This document shows positions 49,396 through 59,595 of a stretch of 64,000 bases of DNA, one piece after another. A model generated the notes under the pieces. The model was not told where the DNA came from, did no database searches, and was given only the letters and a program-made list of their open reading frames with translations. This stretch comes from Nitzschia sp. pyKryTriq1 (Eukaryota > Bacillariophyta > Bacillariophyceae > Bacillariales > Bacillariaceae), in assembly GCA_956465555.1 (NCBI GenBank), contig OY101121.1, forward strand, positions 706,722-770,721. Direction: 5' to 3'. The position numbers and the translations under genes were made by a program. Positions within the stretch are counted from its first letter, which is position 1. Each line of letters opens with the position of its first letter.

Positions 49396-50934
49396 TTAGT
49401 CGTCAATAACCAGTGGTTTGAGCCGCCATTCAAAGCCAATAGCGTCTAGACGCTGAATTCTTTCCTCGGTCAATGGCTCGCCTCCAGGTTCTCCCTTCAT
49501 CTTCCTAGTCATATAACGACGTTGATGTTTGACCCAGCCCGCCAGCTGAGGGTTTTCTTTGAAGTTACGGGAGACACGAGTGTGACCATGCACAGCGTTG
49601 AACTCTACCAATTCCTTGTAGTGTTTGTTCCAGGCATCATCTGCCGAGAGTTCTACGACTTGAAATTCAAAGTCGATCATTTGTAACCGAACAACACGAT
49701 CGGCGTCAAGCATTGGCTTTTTCTTCGATAGTTTTTCATATTCCTTGTCCAATTCAGGTGGCACCTTGCCTTCTGGGTCGTTCCGAGCTGCCAATTTCCG
49801 ATCATTATCAGCTTTGAGCATGTTCATAAAATGCCGATACCCTTTTCGCTGCGTCTTCACCCACCCATTGAGTGAATTACTGAAATTGGGCCCAATGATA
49901 CAATTCCCGTGGGTTTTCTTATAGTCTTGGACCTCGAAAAATCGTTGCTCCCAGGGATCTCTATTCCAGAGTTTCCATTCAAAACCAATGTCGTTGAGCA
50001 ATTTTATTCTTTCCGGGGTCACATACTTAGACAACAAGTTGCTGCTCCCCTCCCCGTTATCTTTCATTACTTCCGAAACTGCTTCGTAATTACCTTTCCG
50101 CAGCTGCTGCACAAAAGATGCCAAGTCGGTATTGCCAGTCGCACGACAGTGACCGTGTTGTCTCTGAAATTCGACTAGTTGTGGGTACATTTCATCCCAA
50201 TTGTCATCCTTGATTGGTCGTTGCCACTGAAACCCCAGAGAATTGAGCTCTTCTATTCGCTGCGGTGTCAATAAACGTGATTCCTTATTGCCAGCCCTGG
50301 TTGCTCGTCGGTATTGATCACGACATTTTCTCATAAACTTCCAAAGCTCAGGGTGTTTGGCTCGACTAACGGTCAGATTGCCATGCTCTGCTTTGAATGC
50401 TACCAGTTGTGGGTAGAAGGTGGGGTAGGGGTCGTTTTGTTCCTTGAAGGGTGAGGAGGACAACAACTCCACGTCTTGATCGTTTGCTCCCGAGACCCGT
50501 TTCTTTCGGGGAGTAGGGTCATTTCCATCAGAGCCATTCTTTCGCTTATTCGTCGGTGACTGTTTTTGAGAAGAAGCAGCTCTCGCAACGGTAGCGACTG
50601 AAGGATCTACCAGCATCCAAGAATTGGCAGGGCCTGGCACCCATATTTGCTGATTAGAGGAAGTAGCTGTACTCGTAGCAGCTGCACTCGTGGCGCCTTG
50701 TCGTTGACGAGGAGGACGCGGAAGCGTTGGTGATGTTGTTGGTGGAGGAGCAGGATCAGCAACAGGCGCAACAGCAGGAGGGGCAACAGCAGGAGGAGGA
50801 GCAGGAGGAGGAGCAGCGACAGCAGCAGCAGCAGCAGCAGGGTTGACCGTCGCGGTTGCAACGGAAGGGTCGTCTACGTTGATGGAAATGGCCCTCTCAA
50901 TATCGCGGTCCAGCGAGGTAGCTGAGGCTTCCAT
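49396..50934 (-). CDS. helicase-associated (HA) domain repeat protein
   Basis: 512 residues, intronless. The N-terminal third is Ala/Pro-rich low complexity (APPPAPPPAVAPP) with a basic KNGSDGNDPTPRKKR segment that could be an NLS. The rest has four HA-type units (PF03457 style): FYPQLVAFKAEHGNLTVSR, MYPQLVEFQRQHGHCRATG, FFEVQDYKKTHGNCIIGP and HYKELVEFNAVHGHTRVSR. Each is followed by a helix with W..QR, and some end in ..L..IGFEW. HA repeats are three-helix modules possibly binding nucleic acid; diatom genomes carry many such genes without a helicase core. No helicase motif is present here. The Ala/Pro tract arises from GCA/GCT-type codon repeats. Confidence 0.85.
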   Translation of the reverse strand: MEASATSLDRDIERAISINVDDPSVATATVNPAAAAAAVAAPPPAPPPAVAPPAVAPVADPAPPPTTSPTLPRPPRQRQGATSAAATSTATSSNQQIWVPGPANSWMLVDPSVATVARAASSQKQSPTNKRKNGSDGNDPTPRKKRVSGANDQDVELLSSSPFKEQNDPYPTFYPQLVAFKAEHGNLTVSRAKHPELWKFMRKCRDQYRRATRAGNKESRLLTPQRIEELNSLGFQWQRPIKDDNWDEMYPQLVEFQRQHGHCRATGNTDLASFVQQLRKGNYEAVSEVMKDNGEGSSNLLSKYVTPERIKLLNDIGFEWKLWNRDPWEQRFFEVQDYKKTHGNCIIGPNFSNSLNGWVKTQRKGYRHFMNMLKADNDRKLAARNDPEGKVPPELDKEYEKLSKKKPMLDADRVVRLQMIDFEFQVVELSADDAWNKHYKELVEFNAVHGHTRVSRNFKENPQLAGWVKHQRRYMTRKMKGEPGGEPLTEERIQRLDAIGFEWRLKPLVIDD

Positions 50935-52466
50935 CGTTGGAAACAGAAAACTATGCTTTCAAGACAATTGTGAGCTATTGCCCTGCCCTGCGTAGAGTAG
51001 AAACAGAAGAGAAGAGGACGGGGTGTTCTGGTGTTCTGTACCTGCTCTCTCTCTAGCTAGTAGACTACCGTATGTGGGGTGTCAATGGAGGAGGACGGTA
51101 CCAGGTAGACTTCGTGTATCGGAATCGAGGCAGTCTGTCCACCTGACCTCGAAGCTTCAGTCGAACCTGTCCAACCGGGTCAATCGAGTCGAACTGTTTT
51201 AGGCCGAAGAAAAGATCTACCTTCGCCTCACGCTATGTAACTTCCGTTCACGACTCTGGCATTTCATACTTCTTCCAGACCTTTCATCTGTGCATCGTCA
51301 ATGTATTAAGTGTAATCATGAAACTGCAAAAGATCTTTCCAAACTGCTTCCGGCAGTTCCAGGTTGATCAAGATTCCATCTTCAGTTTCATCAATAAGTA
51401 CCCATGACCGATGTGAAACGGAACAAACTCGTGAAAAAACCAATTGATGTAAGGACGGTATTAAGCTCTGGACTACCTGCGTAATCTACTGCTGTAAGAG
51501 AGGGTTAAGGTATAAGATCAGTGTGTGTATTATAGACATCAATTAAAAAAATCATCGTTGGCGATGCAATAAGTGATATTGTACAATGCAATACTGTAAT
51601 AAGTAGATTCGTGGAGTGCAAGACACCAAAATGCTGCAAACACAAATTCACAAACTCCAAAGCAAATATTAAAAACTGCAAACACAATTATTTCCGCGCA
51701 ATACCAACAGGAATGCGCGTTATTGGTAGAGGTTCGCGTGGAATATTTGAATTTGGGAAACTGGCGCGACAATAAAGCGCGGGAGTTTTTGAAAGGGTTA
51801 AGTCGCGCACATCAATAAATATTGACCAGTTCTATCAATAAAGCGATTCTAACGGCCGTGAAAAACAAGACGGTGGCCAGACCCCTAGATGAACTGCCGA
51901 ATCTAGTTAATTATATCTTCCATGATGAAGATAGTAATATTCGCTCCCAACTGTCTATATCTCGATCCCACATACTTTCTTGTTATGGTAGTCTTTCGCT
52001 TCGTTTAGGGAATCTCAATGGTTGGATTGTATTGTTCATTCTTCATGTATAGTAAACAATAGTTTCCGCCGGAACGTCGCTTCCAAGACTACCGTCCGAT
52101 TGAATCGCAGACTCATCCGATTGGATCTCCATTTGGGACTGTTTCTGTACATCGCGAATCCAATTCACGACAGAGGCAATAGGCCCAAAGTAGCGTGCGC
52201 GGCGGCGACGACAAGGCAGAAAAAACTAAAATTCTGTTTTTTCGTGAGAAGTCGACTGAGTCGTCGTCAATCAGCGAGTTTTAGCATGCGCGATGCATTC
52301 TTGTTCATGAGATTCATTCATTCGTCTCATGTCTCATTCCTATCACATGAAGCGACATCATCAATGGATCATCCTGAGGGTGGAGCATGCTCAAATAGCT
52401 ACTAGTAGAGAGGAGTGAAAGTGAACTGCTAGTACAGTAGGCGTCATACTGGTAATAAAACTAAGC
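50935..52466. other. 1.5-kb spacer with a possible orphan exon
   Basis: Mostly without a recognisable gene. The part 51500-51800 is AT-rich. A minus-strand open segment at 51306-51479 reads like protein (listed separately). The plus-strand frame at 51822-52052 has no motif. The last 300 bp are the SGNH gene promoter. Confidence 0.5.
51306..51479 (-). other. possible terminal exon or gene fragment
   Basis: The minus strand is open for 57 codons after a plausible acceptor (TTACGCAG) and ends in TAA. The product is protein-like rather than random: it reads SHRSWVLIDETEDGILINLE, then LPEAVWKDLLQFHDYT. There is no ATG, so it would need an upstream exon, which I could not find within 51480-52100. 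It may be a relic. Weak evidence. Confidence 0.25.
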
Positions 52467-54125
52467 ATGACCTCGACGGCCGCCAAGTTTAGCACGCGGC
52501 AGGTCGTGCTGCAGTGGTCACTTGGAATCTTCGTTTCGACCCCCTTGATTGCGATCTTACAAGGAACGTATCATTTGAGTGAATACCGCTTGAATTTCTC
52601 GGACGCTCCTCGTCCCGCCATGCCTGCCCGTGGTGTGGCTGTCGCTGTCGAGCGGGGCTTTCGACCTAGATTTCTGAGCGCGGAAAAGCCTCTTCGTCTC
52701 TTGGTGGTCGGTGATTCGCTGGCAGCAGGAGTAGGCATGTCGAAATCGGGCACTCCGGTGCTCCCAGAATCGATCGCGAGGGCTCTGTCGAAGGCGTGTG
52801 GTGGGCGTCCCGTGTATTGGACATGTGTGGGGACACCAGGGGTATCTGCCTCTCAAATCGTACAGGACATCCATCAGATCGAAATACGTCAGCCGGGGCG
52901 TCTAGAGAGACTCTATCGCGAATGGAAAGCCAAGCGACGAAAGTGGCTAGAACGAAAACAGCTACGCCGGCGGCTGACGGAGTTGGAGGATACGGGTGGT
53001 GACAATGAAGTTGATGCTCAGAATCGAAATTATCTGAAGGATTGGTGGGAAAGCCTTCGGAAAGATCCAGAACCAGATCCGAAACATGTTCGTGAGACTA
53101 CTGCGCGCTTGCTTCGGGAGTGGTGGTCCCAAGTGAGCAGTCGCTTTCGATCCACGAGAGAGCGAGTCAAAGAAGACTTGACGGAAATCAAAGAGATCGT
53201 ACAGAACCCAACAGAGGACGAAGAGGACCATAAAGATGATCTCATTCATAAAGGGAACGTCTTTCGAAGAGATTCACTAGATCCGGAAATTGCCGCCGAA
53301 TACGATATTGCAGTCGTGTTGACGGGTCTCAATGATTTAAAGGATGCGTTCATGCCACACATGACAAAGGGTAGGGCATCCAGTCTCAAGGATGGCACGG
53401 ATCGAATCGTAGGTGGCCTGCGCACTCAACTTCGAAGTATTGTCGATGCACTCGAAAAGAAAATGGACTTGAATTTTGACAAAGAACCGAACACAGAAAC
53501 AGAATCCAGCCACACCGAGCACGATGGACTACAGAATTTGCGTCGTCCTCTTGTGGTGGTCCCAGAATTGCCGATTGCACCTCTGCGGCTCTTTCATTTA
53601 GTACCACTTTGCTGGTTCCTGATTCCTTTGTTTCGAGCAATGGAAAACAACAAACAGTTTCTGAGTGCCTCATTCCCTGAATACGTGGTTTTTATACCGC
53701 AACCTGATCTGAAGTGGTGGTCGGACGTGGAAGCAGGCCTAGGACCGATTCGAGAAAATATCCGGTCCGAGCGGCTGCTTCTTAGAACCACCGATGTCAC
53801 CCAAAACGCCCGCGAACGCATTCAAAAGCTGATGCAACAATTTTACTACCCCGATGACGACGTGAACGAGGAATCGCACCGTAATCAGTCCAGTGACGGA
53901 TCGCAGAATCCCGAAAATCGACACAGGGATGAGCATCATTCTCATCATCCCCACCATCACTCGGACCATCACATTGTGCCGACGGATCGCGACAGAGGAA
54001 AGGGTGGCACCCAACATAGCAATGGCTCATCTTATGTGGCTATGGATAAAATGCATCCGAATGATGAAGGCTATGAATTGTGGGGACGACACATTGCGGC
54101 TGCAATCTTGGAGCATTGGAAATGA
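52467..54125 (+). CDS. membrane-anchored SGNH/GDSL-type hydrolase
   Basis: 552 residues, intronless. A single hydrophobic segment (about 14-33) suggests a signal anchor. SGNH blocks: VVGDSLAAG with nucleophile Ser84 (block I), GTPGVSASQI carrying the block II Gly, GLND at 287-290 (block III), and MDKMHPNDEGY with the Asp527/His530 pair (block V). Between blocks II and III lies an unusual highly charged insertion of about 150 residues (WKAKRRKWLERKQLRRR and acidic stretches). A His-rich tract (DEHHSHHPHHHSDHHI) precedes block V. The family hydrolyses esters or O-acetyl groups on lipids and glycans; substrate unknown. The His tract could bind metal or be regulatory (speculative). Confidence 0.83.
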   Translation: MTSTAAKFSTRQVVLQWSLGIFVSTPLIAILQGTYHLSEYRLNFSDAPRPAMPARGVAVAVERGFRPRFLSAEKPLRLLVVGDSLAAGVGMSKSGTPVLPESIARALSKACGGRPVYWTCVGTPGVSASQIVQDIHQIEIRQPGRLERLYREWKAKRRKWLERKQLRRRLTELEDTGGDNEVDAQNRNYLKDWWESLRKDPEPDPKHVRETTARLLREWWSQVSSRFRSTRERVKEDLTEIKEIVQNPTEDEEDHKDDLIHKGNVFRRDSLDPEIAAEYDIAVVLTGLNDLKDAFMPHMTKGRASSLKDGTDRIVGGLRTQLRSIVDALEKKMDLNFDKEPNTETESSHTEHDGLQNLRRPLVVVPELPIAPLRLFHLVPLCWFLIPLFRAMENNKQFLSASFPEYVVFIPQPDLKWWSDVEAGLGPIRENIRSERLLLRTTDVTQNARERIQKLMQQFYYPDDDVNEESHRNQSSDGSQNPENRHRDEHHSHHPHHHSDHHIVPTDRDRGKGGTQHSNGSSYVAMDKMHPNDEGYELWGRHIAAAILEHWK

Positions 54126-54290
54126 TGACACTGCTAATGATGATTCCAAGCACCCGATGCGTTCTCTGAGCGCTCGTATTATCTTCGGTGCGATCGGATG
54201 ACAGCAGCAGGACTACCTTACATGATCTATTCTAGTACGGTTCCTTACTAGAGCCGACTGTCTCAATGGTGGGGCTTCTTCTTCATCCAC

Positions 54291-55375
54291 TCAGAAGCAG
54301 TCCTCGAGAAAATTACTGATTGCATCGATCTCGTACAGCATATCATCAGGAAGATCAGGCTGTTCAAAGTCCTGTTCGACTTTGCGTGCTTGAGTCGGCG
54401 TGCACTGCTCATAGTCATGTTCGACGACTCTTGCTTGCGTCGGTGGTAAAGGTACACATGACTCTGGAAGTGGTAGGATTTTGCGGTACGATGTGGGTGA
54501 CAACGACACCAGACGCGGACGATTCATTCCCCGCAAGGGAGGTGGAAAGAACTTAGTACCTGTTGAAGGGAGGATGGCCGGTGAACAGCTCCCTTGTTCT
54601 GTACTCGAGGCGACAGTGTCATCGTGTGGTTGGCTGTCCTCAAGCGATATTTGGGAAGCGTTCCCGGTGGATCCTAGAAGAGAGCGATCTTGTTCGAAGA
54701 GAACGGGTTCCTGAGGAACAAGGTCGGGAGGGGAAGACGAATTGGCTGACAACACAGTGGTCTCGCTTTCACGACCGGCATTCCTCTGCTTTGCCTTCTT
54801 TGCCATCTTTGCTTTGGTGCTTGACCGATATTGTGTGAAAAGTGCATCACGGAACAATGATCCGATCTAACCAGAACAGACATCACATACGTGAGACGAG
54901 AGGTCCTTCCATTCGATTTCTGCTGTAACAAGAGGAGGTGGCCTACCTTTTCTCTTGCAAACGCGTCGTCCACTTCCCACCATTCCCCCTGTTGGAATCT
55001 TATAAATGTCCCACCAGACAGAGCGTGAACGGCGTCGATGATAGCAACCACGATTCGGGACTTTTCAGCTTTGTTCAATGCATTCGAATAAGGTGTAAGA
55101 TAGTGGTTTACCAGAGCTTTGAGGTACAGGTTGCCGGTAGACATGGAACAGACTTTTCCACGGCCACAAAGCACAGCGTTTTGGCTAGGATGATAATCCA
55201 CACCTAGAGGCTTCTTTCGAAGCTTCTTTGACGTTGTCTGCGCTGCTGAGTTCTCAGATAGAAAATGCCCATCTAGCTCTGGAAGAGGAAAGTAGTCGGA
55301 ACACATTGGCATTGCTAGTACAGACTGGTCAATATAGGGATGCGATGATGCATCTCTTTCACACAGGACAACCAT
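54291..55375 (-). CDS. DUF6824-domain protein, two exons
   Basis: Exon 1 55375-54947 and exon 2 54866-54291, joined in phase 0 across an 80-bp intron, give 334 residues. The start ATG55375 is the first in frame. Residues about 60-150 carry the DUF6824 pattern found in many diatom proteins: AVLCGRGKVCSMSTGN, LKALVNHYLTPYSNALNKAE, KSRIVVAIIDAV, FIRFQQGEWWEV and, across the splice, AREK-IGSLFRDALFTQYR. Splicing restores this last helix, which supports the intron. The rest is Ser/Pro-rich and acidic, with a duplicated 15-residue unit near the C terminus (PTQARVVEHDYEQ, then PTQARKVEQDFEQ). Function unknown; a DNA-linked regulatory role is sometimes assumed for the domain but not shown here. Confidence 0.82.
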
Positions 55376-56870
55376 GCTGGATAATGTCGTGAAGTAGCAA
55401 GAGCCAAAAGTACTTGGTGGGAGCAATATTGGGGCAAGTAGTGTAAGCTTGTTGCTTCTTCTTGTTGGAATGAGTTGAGATTGCGTATTGTGAGAATGGC
55501 TTCTGCTCGCTGCAAAAACGCCTGCTAACTACTGGTAGCAGCTAAATCATCATTGCAGCAATGCGAAGGCCGTTCATTCAAAGGATCGGATTACGCATGA
55601 AAGGCTTCTCTCCGAATAATCAAAAGTTGGCTGGGGTCATTTTTCTTGTGGCGAAGCAGCAATACTTAAGGGGCATAGAATGGCGGAGAAGCCAAAGAAC
55701 AAATCACCTATCTCAGTTCTACTTCAAAAAGAGAACTATGCCGCAACCACCAGATTTCCGAGCATGCAAGGCGGGCGGGACCCAGCTGGTACTGTAGTGG
55801 TACCGTACCGGTGAAAGTACAGTACCAGGTACAGTGCTTGTACAGCGTTTTCAGTACTCGCAATAAAATCTCAGTGAAGAACGCGCGCACGATTGGTACA
55901 ATTTGTGCGAAACCCGCGCGGATCATCGACATGTAGAACTACCGGACGACGGACAGATATGTCCGATGAGACGTCATCATTCATCATACTAGTGCTGGTA
56001 CTTCAAGAGCCATTCGTGATTTGATTGTGTGACATTCCTGGATATTCCATCTCGAGCTCGGAGGTCGAAATTTTAGAGGATTTTGATTGGTTTTCAGGCT
56101 TTGTACCAGGTCCACGTCACTTACCGTAGATCCACCCGTGAGTATGAGCCCAGGGGTGATGATGATTGATGAGTCCTTAGCGACATGGCGCCCTGGACTC
56201 ATCACGCAACCACCCTGGTGTTTCCCGATACCTCCGGGTCCTCTCAAAACGATACGATCTAGAAGTACTAAGATAGTATTTGTTTTGGAGAAATGCAATG
56301 CTTTAAGGTGAGAAGTTCGCGTGTACTGCTCGTTAGAGCGAGTAGCACGGGAATTCTCCCTGCCTCCGGTGTGGGTGGGCGGGAGAAGTTTTTTATCTGC
56401 TTGATTACTAGCGAACATTCGAGGGGCATCGATTTTCAGTTTCACTGAAGATCTTTGGCGCGCCTCGAGTTCGCTCTCGTTCCTTCATTCCGACCTCTCA
56501 CCCTTCTACGTCTGTCAGGCGGGCGATAGGAACGGTCCGTCCTTTGATACGGCTCCTTTCCTCTCAGCTCTAGCGCACAAGATTCATCCGACCACAGATA
56601 GTGCAGCATTGAGCATTGGACGTTGGACGCGACCGGAAGGCGCTACACGAAGTTCGAGTTCCTTCGTATAGCATCGGTGTCGGCTCTCATCTCTACCGGT
56701 ACGACGTTTTGGTCGAAGTGATGTTGTTGCTTGTAGCGATTTGCGATAAAATAATAGGTTCACTCCTCTTGTTGCCATTGTACCGTACAGTACGAGTACA
56801 GCAGCTCTCCCTTTCACCACAGTGGAATACACGTCATATCAAACCAGTATCAATAGTGCAGACGAGCAGC
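55376..56870. other. 1.5-kb spacer
   Basis: Contains GTAC palindromes (about 55788-55842: TGGTACTGTAGTGGTACCG, then GTACAGTACCAGGTACAG) and the divergent promoters of the DUF6824 and beta-adaptin genes. A minus-strand frame of 153 codons at 55984-56445 has no recognisable motif and is not called. Confidence 0.5.
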
Positions 56871-59521
56871 ATGTCTGGTTATCCTGGCGGCCTTCCTCCC
56901 GGTGTTGTCACCGCACAGCCGGTCCAGTTCCCACCGCACAACCCTGCCAACATTCAAGTGCCGGGTGGTCCTCCTCCAGGAGCGACAGGCGGTGCAGCCG
57001 TCCCAGATTCCTACTTTACCGAGTCCAAGAAAGGCGAAGTCAATGAGTTGCGCAATCTCTTGCGAAACTTTGCAACGGAAAGAGATCCGCAACGAAAGCG
57101 AGACATTATCAAGAAAGTCATTGCTTACATGACACTGGTAAGAAGCATCTAGCTAGAATCTCGTCGTTGACTGCCGACGTGCCACTGCGTCGCCCGGCAC
57201 CTACTCACCGATCGGCCCTCTCTTCTTGCTTTCCCCAGGGAATCGATGTCTCTCGGCTGTTCACCGAAATGATGCTAGCTATTGAGACGAGAGACCTCGT
57301 CATCAAGAAAATGGTGTACTTGTACTTGTGCAACTACGCCTACTCGCACCCCGAGTTGGCACAAATGTGCACAAACACCTTGCAGAAGGATTGCGGCAAC
57401 GAAGATCCCATGGTCCGTGGACTGGCGCTCCGTAGTTTGTGCTCTTTGAATTTGCCGCAGATGGTGGAGTACATCAGCGAGCCACTCCGAAAGGCGCTCA
57501 GCGATCATCATGCCTACGTGCGCAAGACGGGCGTCATGGGAATTTTGAAGCTCTTTTACTTGGACCAGGAAAGTTTCGAACAATGCAACTTTGTGGATAT
57601 TTTGTATGATATGTTGCGTGACGTGGACTCGTCTGTGGTTGCCAATGCTATCACGGTGTTGAACGAGGTCATGGCCAAGTCGCCAAATGGGGGCATGGCT
57701 ATCAATCGCGCCATCATGCTGCATTTACTCAATCGCATCCACGAGTTTTCGGAATTTGATTTGGTGCAAGTTTTGGAGCTGGTCCCTCGCTACATCCCGG
57801 CCGACGCAGAAGAGGGCTTCCAGATAATGAACTTGCTGGACCCTGTATTGCGCACCAGCAGTTGCTCCGCGGTTCTCGCGACGGTTCGAGCCTTTTTGTC
57901 AATGGTGGATCAGATTGGTGGCGACGAGAAGGAAGAAATGAAGCAGCAGGTTATTTCTCGGGTTAAGGCACCCTTGATTACACTTGTGGCGAGCGGAAGT
58001 TCGGAAATCCAGTTTGTTCTCCTCAAGCAAGTTGAGCAACTGGTGGACTTGTGTCCAGGAGCATTCGACGATGAGTTCCGTCAATTCTACATTCGATACC
58101 ACGAACCAGCCCACGTCAAATATCTCAAGGCCGAAATTCTTCCCCGTTTGGCCAATCCGGATACGGCCCCTGATATTGTGGCAGAATTGGCAGAAATGGT
58201 CAACGACAATGATACTACTCTTTCTCGATTGGCAGTCCGCAGTCTAGCCACAATTGTCGTTCGAGACACTGGAGGTCCAGGGTGCGCAGAGTCCATTGCG
58301 CAACGATTGGTGGATATGTTGGATCTAAATATTGAGCATGTGCAGTCCGAGGCGGCGACGGCGTTGTCATTGATGATCCGAAAGCATGCCGAGTTGAAGC
58401 CCGTCGCGGCAACTTCCCTCGTACGAACACTAAAATACGTCCAAGAACCGAAGGGGAAGGCAAGCATCATCTTTATGCTCGGTGAGTGTGGAGAGATTAT
58501 TCAGGAAGCGCCATATGCGCTGGAAAAGCTGATTGACAATTATGATACTATCAAGGATCCAATCGTGAAGCATAATTTGCTCAATGCCACCATGAAGCTC
58601 TTCTTCACCCGACCACCTGAGGTTCAGCGCATGCTCGGACGTCTCTTACACAAGGCCACTGATGATGTCTCATCGCAAGATTTGCACGATCGCGCTCTCT
58701 TGTACTATCGATTGCTCAAGTCGGGCGCCGATCCAAAGACTGTCATAGCTCCGGTGATTCAGACCCAGACGATCATTCCCCATGTCTTTTCGGAAGACGA
58801 CGACAAGAAGGTGAAGGTCCAACTCATGGAAGAATTCAATACCTTGGCTACGATTTATGGCAAGGCGTCCGTCAATTTCATCCATCCCGACTTCCAGGTG
58901 GTGTACAAGAAGCAACCACCGGAGCATCCACTAGACAGCAGCGCTATAGCGGACGTAGCTAGTCATGTGCCGATGGCTCCTCAAGAATTACCGCAGCCCA
59001 ATGTACCATCACAACCTGTGGAAAGTGCACCGCATCCCACGCACCAAGTATCTTCTAGCACGGATGCGATGATAGCAGATTTGTTGGGATTCGATGGGCC
59101 ACCAGCTGCTGCTCCGGTCCCTGCTGCGCCTCCAGCGCCAGCTGCTCTCTCGCTGGCACCAGGTGTAGGAATGACCGGCGAAGATTATCAAGCCAAGTGG
59201 GGTGCCATTGGCGACGCAGATTCCTTTGTGAGTATGGTGCCTCTGCGGTCTGTTCCATCGGGAACTACAGTTGTCGAGCAAGCTTTGGCGGCGGCCAATG
59301 TTTTCACCATGGCAAGTGGAGAGTTGCCGAACGAACTCAAATTTTTCTTGTACTGTCAAGATGCCAGCTCCGGAAGCATGATACTGATTCAGTCTAATAT
59401 TGGCAAAAGCGATCCTGAACCCAGCATGATTCTGACCGTCAAGGTCCATGGCGGACCTCAAAGCGCCGCGCAAGCGCTTGTAGACCATTTGACGAGAGTC
59501 GTTCAAGGAGCTCTAGGTTGA
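56871..59521 (+). CDS. beta-adaptin (AP-1/AP-2 beta large subunit), two exons
   Basis: Exons 56871-57137 and 57239-59521 (101-bp intron, phase 0) give 849 residues. The N terminus has an extra Pro/Gly-rich extension (MSGYPGGLPPGVVTAQPVQ) before the adaptin trunk: EVNELRNLLRNFATERDPQRKRDIIKKVIAYMTL-GIDVSRLFTEMM is reconstructed across the intron. The trunk is the usual stack of HEAT-like helices (KDCGNEDPMVRGLALRSLC, HAYVRKTGVMGILKL and so on) to about residue 600. A Pro/Ala hinge follows with LLGFDG and then a short appendage of about 110 residues like the platform subdomain of the beta ear. It lacks clear clathrin-box consensus apart from the DLLGFDG region. Role: clathrin-coated vesicle formation at Golgi/endosome or plasma membrane; beta-1 and beta-2 cannot be separated by eye. 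Confidence 0.93.
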
Positions 59522-59595
59522 GTAAGGCAAAATTGGAAAAACAATTATGAGACTAGCATTTTTAGCATTCTTATCTCGTAATACAAGAGAAGTTG

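Noticed and set aside
55984-56445. 153-codon minus-strand frame in the spacer before beta-adaptin
   Set aside because: No recognisable motif, lies in promoter-like DNA, and a similar-length open frame is expected by chance at this GC content.
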